Of a stretch of DNA of 64,000 nt, positions 23,001-35,220 are shown piece by piece. The DNA is from [Phialemoniopsis] sp. UDSM-2020 (Eukaryota > Ascomycota > Sordariomycetes > Thyridiales > Thyridiaceae), in assembly GCA_018873225.1 (NCBI GenBank), contig JAEILZ010000003.1, positions 3,348,001 through 3,412,000 on the forward strand, written 5' to 3'. The stretch's first letter is position 1. The number at the start of each line of letters is the position of its first letter. Made by a program: the position numbers and the translations under genes. The notes under the pieces were generated by a model that was given only the letters and a program-made list of their open reading frames with translations, was not told where the DNA came from and searched no databases.

Positions 23001-24258
23001 TGTGCTCCGTTGACAAAAGGTTATCTATAGAGGGAATTAGTCGTATGACCAAGCTTTTGTTCTCAAAAGCAACACAAACCTGATGCAGCAGTAGCAAGTC
23101 GCAATGACTTCTCTGGATGCCAAACCGCATGTGAACATCGCGGACCGGTGAAGATCTCTTGCTTCAGATACCAATGGTAGTTGCCCATGGTCCATAACTG
23201 GACAACGCTCTCGTACTTGACAGCTAGAACCGTAGAGTCCGAATTCCACTCCAGCCCAAGGGGCAGTCCAGTGTTGTCGACCTCGTGAGGGTACCGAAGC
23301 GTGAAGTTTCCGTGCCGCAGGCCGTTCCTCTCAAAGAAGACAACATCCACGCCACCGCCGTCAATGTTTTGTATTCCAGCCATAAGGTTGCCGGCCGGTC
23401 TCCAGCTCAGAGCGCCCTCTAGGCCATCCACCGGCTCGCTCACGCTGTCGAGTACACCCTCCCTGCTGTAGACGCGGATAACTCTCCTTTCAGAGGCCTC
23501 CACGCTGTTGATGGCAACAAAGGCACCATCGCCTCGCCAGCTAATAGTCGTCTGCCGGTCATCATAGGGGCTTAGTACACCCTGATCAACCTTTTCCGGG
23601 ATCGTAGGATCACGAAGGGCCTTAGCACCACGGCCCTGGAACTGTGTCTCCTTTTTGCCCCATCCGACGGAGACGTGCTTCGACATTTTGAGGTCCTCAG
23701 CCGTCATGGTGGCTTCGGCGATGCCGTCGAAGCTGCGGCTCATATAGACCACTGTGCCCGCCGATGTGGTGATGACAAGTAAGTCCTCATCGGGCGACCA
23801 GCGTGCGGCAGTGATTCCCGCATCTATGGACCCTACTATCTCGATGTGGACACCCTCGGAGGGCGATGCGCCGGAATTGTCCTCCTGGACAACGACGATG
23901 TCGCCACCAGCGAGGACGACACACGTCGTGAGATTGTCACTGAAGTGATGAAGGCTCACGACCTTGTCAACGGCCAGGTCTGGGTTCGGACTAGGCGCAT
24001 CCCATGAGGCTACCGTCTGGCATTGGCTGTCCTTGTGTTAGTGGTAATGACGTTGGGCCCATGGATTGCAATCTTCACATACAGATCCCACGGCCTCGAA
24101 GCCACACCACTCGTCACCCTCGCCAACTCGATCTTTCCGTCCGTCTCATTCGGCCCAAATGTCACGAGAACCTCGTCTTCGGCGGCGTCCCAGCAAGCTG
24201 AGGTGATCTCAGCCGCGCATCTGCACGTCTCATAGCGGATATTGCGAAGGTTCCGCAT
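20097..24258 (-). CDS. ELP1: Elongator complex subunit Elp1 (Iki3)
   Basis: Five exons on the minus strand (24083-24258, 23080-24026, 22245-23024, 21847-22189, 20097-21795) encode 1,314 residues, close to the usual about 1,300-1,350. Elp1 is the scaffold of Elongator, which modifies wobble uridines (cm5U) in tRNAs. The start MRNLRNIRYETCR matches the conserved N-terminus. The first about 700 residues have the WD40 pattern, including VSVGWGKKETQF and FFERNGLRHGNF. The helical TPR-type half contains RALVVAGIRRLIEEKSYDKAF and QRVDMNILYDHRPEQF. Near the C-terminus a basic block (SKNRKREEKKRARGRKGTVY) corresponds to the tRNA-binding/NLS motif. All four introns are 51-56 nt with good branch sites, and every junction restores the family reading frame. 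Confidence 0.95.
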
Positions 24259-25150
24259 GATGAGAGTGGTATCACTCCCCTTGGCTCTGGATGGATGAAC
24301 CCGCCAGCCTTCGAAAGGCTATTAGCACCAGACCAATTCAGCCCTATGAACAGGCTATTGGTTCAAATCGAAATTCGTATTGCTCGGTGTTGCCGTCTCA
24401 TGTGCTCTTACTCATTCTGCTTGCGCTGTGAGTATCAAAAAATACACGATAAGCAGAAAAATCGAGGCTTATCGGGCACAGGTGCTTAGTACATTCCGGC
24501 AATTGCGAAATCTGGGGGTCAGCCAAGTAGCCAGTACCTGGCTTTGGTGGGCATGGATTTAGGCTTTCAAAAATGAAGGTTAGCGGGTGGCGGCCGCCTG
24601 CACCTGGCCGTCTTAGTGACCTCCCTGGGGCTGCGACAGGTGTTGATCTCAGTGCCGGGCAAATCACAAGGCAAAGCGAGGCATTCGAGGTCCAGTCAAG
24701 CTCCTCGGTACTCGGGCTGGTGGGCAAGCAAGCATTTGGAGTGGTGTGGTTTTGCTCGCCCGCTAAGTAGAAAAGACAGGGCTGATCGCTGTTAGGAATG
24801 GCATGTTTTCAGCGTCCTGGTCGCTAACATATGCATTTTCCTGGGGTAATCTTTGCGGTTCTGGCCCAGGCCAACCCGGTCCATTCTCGATCTCCTCACC
24901 CGCGACAGAAAGCTCCTCCCTCCATATCTACTACCTCTCATTTGCCCGTGCTTTACACATCACGTCCACATTCTTCATTCCAATCTCCCTTGCGTTCTGA
25001 ATTTAGGCGGTCTGCTGTTCTATATAGCTAGACAGAGCGCTGAGATCGACTGTGTTGGCAGCTTGGATTGATTGCAATTGACTTTTCCCACCTACCAAAG
25101 TTATCCCATCCTTGGATCAGGAACCCAACCCACTCACCGCGTCCCCCAAC
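24259..25150. promoter_or_regulatory. Shared upstream region between ELP1 and the DUF3984-like gene
   Basis: The genes are divergent, with about 890 bp between start codons. The segment from about 24,850 to 25,130 is C/T-rich and likely the leader of the rightward gene. No additional gene is supported; the open frames here are all under 110 codons and featureless. Confidence 0.45.
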
Positions 25151-26299
25151 ATGGATGTCGCCTACAACCAGCACTCGCGCGAGGCCAAGCGCAAAAACAG
25201 GTCCACCACCAACCTCAATCACCTCTCCCTCGCGCCTCTGACGACGAAGCTGCCGCTTGACCATGATCATGAGCACGTCACCACCGAGACGTGGTCCACC
25301 TCCTTCATCCACAGCACCTCCTACCTGCAGGGCAAATCCGCGCCCACGACGCCGGGTTTGCTATCTCGGTCCCCTGCCCGCTCCCAATCGCGTGGTCATC
25401 GGGGTGCCTCGACACCTACGAGCGGCCGTCTTCCTAAGAGCAAGTCGGCTACGCATTTACCTGCCGCACACTCTCGCCACCTCGTATCCACCACTACAGT
25501 CCTTTCTCATCATGGAAATGGCAGCACAAGGAGGCGGAGGGAGGAGGGATTCTTATCTGCTACGCGGGAGAGGGAAGATAGCGATTGGCTTCTGAGGGCA
25601 GGGGCTATGATCAGCAGCGAGACGCGCGAGTCCAAAGGTCAGGCGTGGCTTTTATCTAGGGCGAGCTCCACAAGTTTGTCGGGCATGCGCGATGCCGAAG
25701 AGGAGGCTTTCGAACGCGAGATGGCCCGTGAACGCGAGTTAGCTAGCCGCAGTGCCAGCCGGAGAGGAAGTCTGGCTCCCGGTGAGGATACTTTCTCGTC
25801 ACCTCCCGGATCGCGATTTGGCAGCCGCTCCCAAAGTAGGGTCGGCAGCCGGACGCAGATGCTCACACCAGCCGAGCGCCGATCCGTCGATGGCTACTTC
25901 ACAGAAGTCAATCCGGAACGCTTCCCCGAGCCGGACTTTGTGAGCTTGGACGAGGCGCTGGAGTCTGTCGAGCAGGACACCACGGTGGAAGACGAGGCAG
26001 ATGTCCGCAGGCTCGTCAAAAGAGAGAAAGCCGGTGTCGGTTCGTGGCTGGGCAACGTGGTCGGCTGGCCTCTTTTTTCGGTCCAAGAGAACGAGGAGGA
26101 GTCATCTGACGACGATGATCAGGAAAGTGACGGCGAACTAGAGGAGGTCATGCTGCAGGGCAGGCGCCGCTCTGGAGTCAGGCAGTTCGAGGGAGTGGCC
26201 GACCTCTCGGAAGAGCGGGTTCCTCCTCCTAAGGAAAATGAGGGAGGGTGGCAGGATGCGGCCTGGTTACTCACCGTGGCCTCAAAGGTTCTGCTATAA
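25151..26299 (+). CDS. Serine/arginine-rich fungal protein resembling DUF3984
   Basis: Single exon of 382 residues beginning MDVAYNQHSREAKRKNRSTT. The N-terminal half is rich in Ser, Arg and Thr with repeated SRS/SGR patterns (for example SPARSQSRG and SRFGSRSQSRVGSRTQ), suited to multiple phosphorylation. A central helical charged segment (REREDSDWLLRAGAMISSETRE; DAEEEAFEREMARERELASR) and a hydrophobic patch VGSWLGNVVGWPLF precede an acidic run (EEESSDDDDQESDGELEE). The order of these blocks matches what I know of the fungal DUF3984 family, whose function is unknown. The upstream frame extends to a TTG at 25112, but the first ATG is 25151. No catalytic motif is visible. Confidence 0.8.
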   Translation: MDVAYNQHSREAKRKNRSTTNLNHLSLAPLTTKLPLDHDHEHVTTETWSTSFIHSTSYLQGKSAPTTPGLLSRSPARSQSRGHRGASTPTSGRLPKSKSATHLPAAHSRHLVSTTTVLSHHGNGSTRRRREEGFLSATREREDSDWLLRAGAMISSETRESKGQAWLLSRASSTSLSGMRDAEEEAFEREMARERELASRSASRRGSLAPGEDTFSSPPGSRFGSRSQSRVGSRTQMLTPAERRSVDGYFTEVNPERFPEPDFVSLDEALESVEQDTTVEDEADVRRLVKREKAGVGSWLGNVVGWPLFSVQENEEESSDDDDQESDGELEEVMLQGRRRSGVRQFEGVADLSEERVPPPKENEGGWQDAAWLLTVASKVLL

Positions 26300-29200
26300 G
26301 AGGCGATTCGCATGGTCGAAGCGCGCCAACGAATGCTCGGCATATCAAAGAACGGCAGAGCGGGGCCAAATGTCCGGCCAGGGCCGTTGCCTGATGATGT
26401 CCGACCGCCGGCAAGCTCCATAGAATTGCAGGAATGTTAGAAAGAGATCTTCCAACGGCCGTCGGTTCACCCTCATGGCAGGTGTATGGTTGGGGTGATA
26501 TGCACCGCAGAAGATCACCGCCACTTCAGGACATGCCGCTGCCAGGATCGTGCGGATAAGTTTGGAGCATCTGCACGGCTCCCCTTGCTCCGGTGAATTG
26601 CCAATCCCGGGTCCAAGGTGTGCTTGGACAGTCGGTGTCTGCCGGCTATATCTCCGCACGTGACCGCGTATTGCCCTCAGCCCCCCTCAACCTTGACAGA
26701 GCAGCGATCATCGCCATATTGGGATATCACGATAGCGGCATAATGGAACCATGGAAGGTTCGAGCGAGCCACGCTCGCATGGGAAAACAGCGGTGTCTCA
26801 GCCCACCGCGAAGCTCCGGTGAGCTGAGCTCTCGCGCGGTGGTGATCATAATAGGGCCGGGTCGAGCGCTGTCCGGGGTGTCTACTGGCCACAAGGATGG
26901 CCCCAAAACAGGTTTTGAAAGTGTCACTATGCAGACCTGCATGCAGGTTTTTGGGCGGCATTTTCTGTCTAATGCCAAGCGTCGAGAGGAAAACGGTAAA
27001 GTGGATGTACATTGCAAGGCGGAGGATCCACGTTGCGCGCTCTCGAGGAAATGGCAGCGCCTCTGAGGCGTGGATGCCGTTGCTGACGTCTACGTCCGAG
27101 CAATGACGCTGTGAGATGTCTCCAAAAGGTGGTGGGATCTGATATTATGACGAAGTACGCGGATCGATAGTCGGTTGGATCGCATTCTGGTCCGGGAGCC
27201 GGCAGCGGCTTGGTCCGTCTGCCTTCTCAAGAAGGTGTAGTCGGATGTGAAGCAATGTCACGATAGCTCTGATGGACTGGGGTGATTTGCAGATCTCTAT
27301 AGCTCTATAGGCTTGGTCAAAGTTTGGGGCCGGATAAGGGCCGTTTACTACGTTCAGTTCTTCTCGCAGTGGCTGCAATTTGTGCAAGAGTCTAAGCTCC
27401 TTGCCAAAGCTGTTGTGAGAAGGAAGGCTGTGACCGGGCTGCGTTACGTGTCACCCCACTTGCGAACAGCCAGGGACACAATGTTGAGTTCGTGCCTGGT
27501 ACTTTGGATCACTCGTCACGATGTGTTATTTCGGACGAGACACGGGGCTGAGTGTAGTGGCTTCGTGGAGTTCTCCGTTTCCTGGCGGCTTGATAAGTCT
27601 GAACAGCCAGCAGACGTAGTGGGGGTCGTGGTGGGTAAAGCCACACAGGATGCAGTTGGTATGGAGCGTCGCGAGATGTTGCTACCGATGCCGATCATTT
27701 GAAAATGATGTCTAGCCGTTCCGATGGTGACCGATAGTTCAAAAAGCGACAATCAGCACTGTGAGTCGGGGTAAACAGCTAAGGAGGTGTGCCTCCGTGG
27801 CCCGTGTGATGGAGCTGAGCGGGCAAAGACCGGCCGGGAGAGGGTGGAGTAAAAAGGTGTCAAGTCTGCCCGGCTACCAGTTGCGACGACAAGCAGACAA
27901 GCAGACAAGCTACTGCAGCACTTCATATTGCATCCCCGGGGTCTTTTAGGAAGCGAAACATTATACTCCAGAGGCTCAAGCGCGGAGGCTACCGCCCGTT
28001 TGCTAAGCGGGTCAGGTTTGTTTGATGATGGTGTTTAAGATAGGCTGCATGAGAGACGACCGGCCCTCGACGATAGAGGGGGGGCAGCGTTGCTCAGCAC
28101 GCTTGATTAGCTTCAACCACGCAGGTTCCCGAAATCTGTCTAAATGCGAAGGCATTCCATGTGCCGACTTCCGGGCAGTAATGTGCCAGTGACACTGTAT
28201 TGGACAAGCCATCTGCGAGATGCATGTCTGGGTCCTCCCTTGTGCACGAGGGCAGGACCGGGGGTTCAGGTGGCTTGGCGGCACCGGGGCAAATGAATAG
28301 GTGAAAGCTCACCGGCGCCTTTTACTTTTCACAATTAACGGCGGCCCAATACTTTAGTTCCATGGCTCCTCCGTTAATAAGAGGAGGGTTCGTGCTCCAT
28401 ATGGAAGTGCGCGAAGCTGTAAGCTGCAGAGCGCGAGAGACAGGGCAGGGGACCCCTCGCTAACCGCGGTGGTGAGCGGGGACTGGCGGGTGGGGAAAAT
28501 GCTCAGAAATCATGCCGAGAAGCTTGTGAGACGAGTCCCAGAAACGGTTCGCGTGCGAGGGTGGGCTTCGCGAAGATATGAAGATGGTCCTGCTTGCATG
28601 CGCATCTCAGACCAGGTAGCCGAGTAAGAGAGGTGGTCGGATTTGACTGACTTGGCGTGGTTGCAAGAAAAGACGGAGCCCTGTCCTTGCAGGCTGCGGT
28701 GGAACCGCCATGACGTTTTGCTGCTACCCGTAAACGTGCAAAACGGAGGGCGGTATGACGTCGGGGGAAAACGATCAGAAGGGGGGGGGGGCAAGCAGAT
28801 GGGGCCAGCACTTGCGACCGTGCATTGGGGACGGACAGGGGCCCACCTTCCCAGAGCGATGATGAAAGACCAACCAGCGACCAGCTAACCACCGGGGCAG
28901 GAGCAAAGTGGGAAGGTGTGGTGGGGTCAGACCCAATCTCCGGTCCTGCCAACGCACGGCTGACTGGCCCTGGTCATCACTAAGATGCTAGCCTCTAGGG
29001 GGTCCAAGGGGAACGGGGTGGTGGAAAAGACACAACCACCACGTTTATTTGGGCTGCTGGAATCGTAGAGGGATGATTGTGTGCGCGTGCCGCGAGAATG
29101 TTCAAGGACATGGTCTTCGGATAGGCTTGGGCAAGCTGTCAAGATGGCGAGGTCAAGACGCCAGTCGCTCTCATCTTATCTAGGTACTTTGTCTGCGTCC

Positions 29201-32200
29201 ACGAAAACGCACCAGACTCGCCATCAGTTTTAGCATAAGGTATGTGTTGTTGCCAAACCTCAAAAAGTAAATCCCCGGGACTAGGTAGGGAGGGCAGAAA
29301 TCTCATACGCAAGATGGTACAACGGGTTGAAGACACATATCTCCACCATCAATGTGGGTAACATAATATGTTGGTGGTGTTGCTGTGTCTTAGGGCGAGT
29401 TGATTACACCGTCCGGTCTTGCATCGATGGATGATAGTCGGTGGTAGGTCCCGCTCGCGATGGCATCCACATCCAACGCAAGCATCAGAATTCGACTAGG
29501 CAGGGCGGGTCAGTAGGGTGGCTCGTGGCCGGGCAGAAGCAGAAAATAGACGCCCGCATGCCTTCCCACGATCCCTTCCCCCCATCCCATCCCAAGTATC
29601 GATGCCGTTTCATGCATTCTGGAAGTCGGGGAAGGGAAGGGGTCCTCAGCTCCCGGGCTTTTGTAAAGCTAAGCACAGACATGGACCCTGCATTTGCACG
29701 ACTTCTTCGTCTTTTAATACATGGCGCGCTTTTGCCGGCGGAGAAAAGGAAAACCAAGGCTACTTGGTAAATTCCCACTGGCCCTGCTATCCACACAGCC
29801 CGGCTTCATGAGTATCACCAAATAGAGAAACAAAAGTACAACACCTTTCTCGACAGCTTGAATGTTCGCAGTCTTATCTGTCGTGACACCTCTGTCGTCA
29901 TGGTCCACTGCCACGAGGGATAAGAATCATGACGTGCAAAGCTTTTCTTCGTCAGAACATCTCGACTGGCTTTTTGCAAAGTCCAAAATGAAGTAAAACA
30001 ACTAGGCAACCATTCTTCCTCGTGATGAAGTGGATGGCAGTTCTTATTTTTTTTTTTTAGCAAGATACTGATTCAAGTCATCCATCGTCTGCCGCCTATA
30101 ATTGCTATTGAGGTGGATGAGATGGCATGTTCCTCGCTAACAATTTTGCCAAGACCCGCTTCAACTAGTGTCACTTGCGTCACGGAGGCTCTTCAAGAGC
30201 TTGGAGTAACGACGACAACGTGTAGATCCGACAGCCTGCCTTGCGAATAAAGTGCACCCCAGAACAGGTTAGGAAAGTTCCCTGAAGAAGGAACCAAAGA
30301 AAATAAAATCGTGTCGATCATCCCACCATCCTTCCCATCCCAGGCAACATGTTGGACCGGCGCAAGACCACCTGTGATGGAGGTGTGACGGGAGGTCATG
30401 CAGACAATTTCTCTGCTTCTGCTCCTGTTTTACCTGTAGCTGATCCTCACTTCTCATAAAGCGCTTGGGAGGGTTCGACATGAGGACCAGTCGGGCTTTG
30501 ATAACTTCTAGAACGCTCAGCTTTAGGTGCTCTGGGGTTGACAGGGTCCTCTTTACTTGTATGGCACGAGACGAAGAAGCGAGTCGGGCTAGCAAGCTGT
30601 CTGTGCTGAAGGGGTATGACGGAAACACCCACCCTGTCGTTTGCCTAACAAAGTCCGAAGATGGAGGGTACTGTACCTTGCCTCGCCTACTCGCGCCATC
30701 AAAGCAACCCTGGCCTGGTCGGTTGATCAGCATTGCGCCGAGAGAGAGAGAGGGAAAAAATAAAAAATAAAAAAAATCCTAGCCTGCATACATCGTCAGG
30801 GACGAGCTAGAGCTTGGGACACGGGATGATGGAGGGGTGGATGCGCAGCCAATGACGCGCTGGACCCTGTAAAGCCGGAGCCTGTCTGGCGCGGCTGCAC
30901 TGTGCCGGACCACAAAGGGATCTTGTCCCACCCTTGATGGAATTCGAAATTCGACGCAGTGGATAGCTATCATTTCCTAGGGGCTTGGTGGTTCTTACAT
31001 GTACTCCTGAGCCAGATTTTCCGGCCTAGGAGAACGACGATGCCATGATCCTTGGCAACACGTCTCTTGGGATGGATATCATATCACGCCCGTTATGGTC
31101 TCTGTGGAGCAGGCTGCCGGAGTCTTGGATGGTTACTGGATCAACAGTGGACTCCCTATTGGAGGATACTAACTGAGTTCATCTTAGAGTGCCCAGCGGA
31201 ATCTCACTGGCTAAGTGGTGGGGAGCAGGAAAAAAAATAAGAGCTCAAGAAAGATCAAATGGTGACAATGCCACTAGAGCCGAGAGGCCCCAGGAGAAGG
31301 GCGCGCTAAGAATCGAAGTCACAGAAGACTTCTATCCACTAACGGCAATTTCTCACCACGGCCGTCGGGCCTACGCTCTGCCCCCTCCTCTGCCATCACC
31401 AAAAAGGCTCGTAAGTACCTCCTTAACATGCTAAGTAGCCGCCGTCTTTGACGGAATCCATCCATCCCTCTTGTGATCTTCGCTCCTACGTACCACCTGC
31501 CTTGCCCTTCTAGTGTTTTTCTCCATCCTCCACCAACCTGGGTCTTTCTTCTCAACCACCTCATACATACCACGACCGGCCCTTGACACGGATCCTCGAG
31601 CCCTGTCCGCCGCCCGCTCGCCTCTTGCTCCGTCCGTGTTGTCATCCAAGCCTTCCGGCGACTGACCCCAGGCGTGCGCGAACAAGAAAGTACACGCCCA
31701 TCTCCCTCCCTGCTTGAAGCAAGTGAGCCAGCCAGAGACAGGCCGGACGGCTCGACTTCTCCGTCCAAAACATCCACACCCCAGGTCGAACAAACCCGGC
31801 CAACCTCGTCTACCCATACCCTCCCTGCCTTTCCTTGTGAGTCGTCGACTACTCTCTCCTCACTCTAGCCTTCCTACCTTAGTCTATCTTGTTCAGACCC
31901 CACCAGACATTCCGGGACACCTCACCTGTCAAACCCACACAAATAGGGATTACAGAAAAAAATCTCACTCCTCGCCTCCCGCATTCAGAGGCGTTTGCTC
32001 GTGCCTTGGCCGTTTTAAACAGCCCATACCCTCCTTGTCCTGCGTATGGCTGTCCAGCCTCCTTCCGTTATCATTCTGTTTTCATCAAGCCCGGTGCTCC
32101 CCCCTCACCCCATACACTCAACCGAGAAAAAAGTGGTGGATCCACCTCTGTTGTCTTGACATATCTTTGCTCGAGCCCAGTTGCTCCTTTTGTCGGTGCC

Positions 32201-32322
32201 CAAAAGTGGTGGCCTTGGGGAGATTATACCCATCGCCTCAAGTCAACCCCTGTCCGGCCGCCTCTTGGCCCAGCACTCCGTTCCGCAAAGTCCGGTAGAA
32301 CGAGTCTCTGGGCTTAGCTATC
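26300..32322. other. Gene-poor 6 kb block; right end is YPD1 leader
   Basis: No gene is supported. Frames of 120-157 codons (26593-27066, 27313-27702, 28503-28952, 30269-30733) lack motifs, partner exons or codon bias like the neighbours. Small features: an 8-bp tandem repeat at 27,889-27,910, a G run at about 28,777-28,790, a T run at about 30,047-30,058. From about 31,400 to 32,322 the plus strand is C/T-rich with several GT-AG candidates, consistent with a long, possibly spliced 5' UTR of YPD1. The block is not AT-rich, so it does not look like a RIP-mutated transposon relic. Confidence 0.5.
27889..27910 (+). repeat. Short tandem repeat (ACAAGCAG unit)
   Basis: Nearly three head-to-tail copies of the 8-bp unit ACAAGCAG. 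It lies in non-coding DNA and has no visible role. Confidence 0.7.
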
Positions 32323-33034
32323 ATGCCTGACACCGAGGTTAGACATCGTCAACCTTCTTGCTCTCATTGTTTGGTCCGATTCCGTTGGCCCATGACTGAC
32401 CTTTTGCTGCCATGAACAGACCGACGACGGTTCCACCAGCACCATGCCTGACCTTGGAGAAAGCGTCGACATGTCGACGTTCTCTCAGATTCTCGAGATG
32501 GACGAGGACGAGAATGAGCGCGAGTTCAGCAAGCCTCTAGTCTTTGGCTTCTTCGAACAGGCAGAGGAGACTTTTGAAAAGATGGACAAGGCACTGTACG
32601 TTCCTGACTAGACCTCCGCTGCACCTTGACTCGCTCCTTTGCAACCCTCAGCACGAGGTTCTGTCCTTGAGTGGCTGTATGCTCTCGCCCGCTCCTGTGG
32701 TGCCGGTGTTTCTCGGGCTCTGACCCTTCAGAGCAAGACGAGCCGAGCTGACAACCGCCGTGACACTAGGGAGGAGAAGAATCTTAACGAGCTTTCTGCG
32801 CTGGGCCACTTCCTGAAGGGTTCGTCAGCAACACTTGGCTTTAACAAAGTTAGAGACAGCTGCCAGGTCATTCAGCAGTACGGCCACAAGCTCAACGTTG
32901 ACGGCACTCCCGAGACGGATGAGGCTGTCTGCCTTCGTCGCATCACCGACGCGCTCAAGACTGTCAAGGTCGATTTTGAGGAAGTCCAAAAGTCACTGAA
33001 GAAGTTCTTCGGCGGCGAGACTAATGGCACCTAA
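32323..33034 (+). CDS. YPD1: Histidine-containing phosphotransfer protein Ypd1
   Basis: Three exons (32323-32337, 32420-32595, 32770-33034) encode 151 residues. Ypd1 carries phosphate from hybrid histidine kinases to response regulators such as Ssk1 and Skn7, controlling the HOG pathway. The HPt motif is clear: H77 in LGHFLKGSSATLG is the phosphorylated histidine, with the family lysine and glycines around it. The helix before it (FGFFEQAEETFEKMDKAL) and the C-terminal helix (FEEVQKSLKKFFGG) complete the four-helix bundle. The first exon codes only MPDTE; an ATG at exon 2 (MPDLGESV) could also serve. The second intron (174 nt) is longer than usual here; a nearer acceptor at about 32,650 would put TGA in frame, which rules it out. 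Confidence 0.93.
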
Positions 33035-34482
33035 GCGAGCAATGGTACGCCATGCGTCAGTTCTCGTGTCGAAGCCCGACGTTCGGCCGGTAGCATTAGA
33101 AACGACGGCTCCCATCCAACAACGATTCCGCACGACATTTTGCCTTCCTCAAGGAGCCCTTGCTCCTCCTGTCCTTCACTTGCTTCATTTACGTCCTTTC
33201 TAGCCTATCCGAAGAAGAATCATTCAGCAGCAGCATGTTTCGAACATGGTTCGAGTTTACAGTTACAGCTCCCGGAAACAGTCGGTTTATCCATCGCCAA
33301 AGATGGCTTTGGGGGGCGGATTCTCGTCGTTGCTCAGCCAAGGCGTCGACGGGGCCAGGCCTGGGGCTCATGGCAAAATAATAGTCCCTTTGCTGCGTAG
33401 AAAGGGACGATTGCATAGCTACCGGCGCCTTGAGGTGTACGTGCGGCCCACGTGTACGGCCCATGGGTTGGAGTCGGCGACAAGGACTTTGCCTCAGTAG
33501 AGCTATCGGTCCCCTCAATGCAACTTTCCCGATCTGGCCTAACAAAAGTACACGCGAGTGCATCTCGGTGAATGTCTTGATCAGAGCCAGCAATAAGTTT
33601 GGCGCATTTCAACCATCGTGTCGGCGATTGGTCGCTTGACACGACTGAACGCATCCCAAAACCTCTCTAACAAATTATGATAACGGAGAGCTAACCCTCA
33701 AGCTGAATGATGGTCGAGGGCTGGCACAGCAAGGGCAAAAGCAGCGAGCCCCTTTCAATGATGAATGCATGTGGTGAGACTCTGTAGATCTCAGCAATAG
33801 AGCAGCTTGCCCGAGAATCGGTGGTTGCTGGGAAGCCAGAGTCACTGCAGGTTTTGAGTATACATTTTGTATTCGGGTGCACTTACACACGAAGTTACAT
33901 ATTAGGAATATGGAGCAGCTGAGTAGCCTCCGACTTCACTGTGCGCGACGCGCGGTGACGGGGGACACTCCGGATCTGAATGCCTGCTGAAGGGGAAGCT
34001 CGGGCCAGCTCAGAAGGACAACGGCGCCCCACAGGACCCCCGAGTGTGTCAACGGCCTCGGGCACTCTCGCTGGAGCCTGCAATGCTGATCCACATACCC
34101 ATGGACTTCCATCTCAATCTCAAACCCCATACTTCACAATATGCATGTTGCAGATTTCTAAAGTCTCTTCCGAAGCCCAAATAAGACACGAGTCCTTTGT
34201 CTCAAGACGAAGACCTCTGTCCCGTCTGACAAACCATAGTTGGTGCTCACCGAAGCATTGTACTGCTTGTTCAAGGTCCTTCCTTGGTCACATCTAGTTC
34301 TTGAACCTTGGTTTCTCATAACGACACAAGTACGTATTTACTGGAGAGGCGTCACCCTTCCGACCGGATCTGGCTGGTCCCTCTGTGCCTTTAGCTCTCG
34401 GCATAGAGTCTTTAGGCCCTACGATTTGTCCTTCTGTGAACATATCAATCAGCAAAATTTGAAGTAACGAGCCACTTTCAAC
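33035..34482. other. Intergenic: YPD1 3' UTR and upstream region of the 2H phosphoesterase gene
   Basis: Open frames on both strands (for example 33,189-33,593 minus, 33,980-34,297 plus) have no recognisable domain. The first about 100-200 nt are probably YPD1 3' UTR. I see nothing else definite. Confidence 0.45.
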
Positions 34483-35220
34483 ATGCCGCCACCACGGCCA
34501 GCCCTGACACATTTTCTGTGCCTACCGCTCGTCACGCCGGCGTCTCGCGGCCAGCTATCCCGGAGCCTAGACGACTTCCGTGCCGATGTAACCAGCGCCA
34601 TGAGCTTCGGCCTACCAGAAGACGCGGTTCGACCCTTGGGCACACTGCATCTCACTCTGGGCGTCATGAGCATCGGCCAGAACGGTGACTTGCAGAGGGC
34701 GGTCGACGTGCTCAAGTCCTTGAAGCCGAGGGAGATACTTTCGGGAGTCAAAGCGCCAGTCATGCCCGGAGAGACACAACAAGCACAACAGCAAACCTCT
34801 CCATCGGCGCCACTGGCCATCACTCTACGCGGTATACATACCATGCAGACACCGTCCAAGGCGTCGGTGCTCTACGCCCCTCCCGCGGATCCGGACGGTA
34901 TCTTGCAAACCTTCTGCGAGCACCTGCGGGAGCCATTCCGGGAGGCCGGACTCATGACCGAGGACGACCGGCCGCTATTGCTGCACGCGACCATCGTAAA
35001 CACGATCTACGTCAGGGGAGACAAGCGCGGCGGAGGTGACAGGCGGAAAGGCGGGGGCAAGTTGACCTTTGACGCCCGCGCGATCTTGGACCGGTACGAG
35101 GACTACGTATGGATAGAAAACTTATGCCTGGACAAGTTGGCGATATGCCAGATGGGTGCGAAGAAGACGGCGGACGGTGAGGATGCGGCTTACACGGTGG
35201 AGGCAGAGATTGAGATTTGA
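34483..35220 (+). CDS. 2H phosphoesterase domain protein (AKAP7/ASCC1-like)
   Basis: Single exon of 245 residues. Two H-x-T motifs are present, H56-L-T within TLHLTLGVM and H168-A-T within LLLHATIVNT, at the spacing expected for the 2H phosphoesterase (LigT-like) fold. Such enzymes hydrolyse cyclic phosphodiester bonds in RNA ends or nucleotides; AKAP7 and ASCC1 belong here. The protein is essentially the catalytic domain alone, lacking the N-terminal KH domain of animal ASCC1. The loop at residues 95-110 is Gln/Ser-rich, and the loop near 180-195 is Arg/Gly/Lys-rich. The C-terminal strand VWIENLCLDKLAICQMGAKK matches the family's closing strands. The substrate is unknown. Confidence 0.85.
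   Translation: MPPPRPALTHFLCLPLVTPASRGQLSRSLDDFRADVTSAMSFGLPEDAVRPLGTLHLTLGVMSIGQNGDLQRAVDVLKSLKPREILSGVKAPVMPGETQQAQQQTSPSAPLAITLRGIHTMQTPSKASVLYAPPADPDGILQTFCEHLREPFREAGLMTEDDRPLLLHATIVNTIYVRGDKRGGGDRRKGGGKLTFDARAILDRYEDYVWIENLCLDKLAICQMGAKKTADGEDAAYTVEAEIEI

Noticed and set aside
27995..28011. Anticodon-arm-like hairpin (CCCGT stem, TTGCTAA loop) resembling tRNA-Ser
   Set aside because: No T-arm with GTTCGA-type sequence follows, no matching acceptor stem was found, and the D-arm region does not fold; treated as chance.
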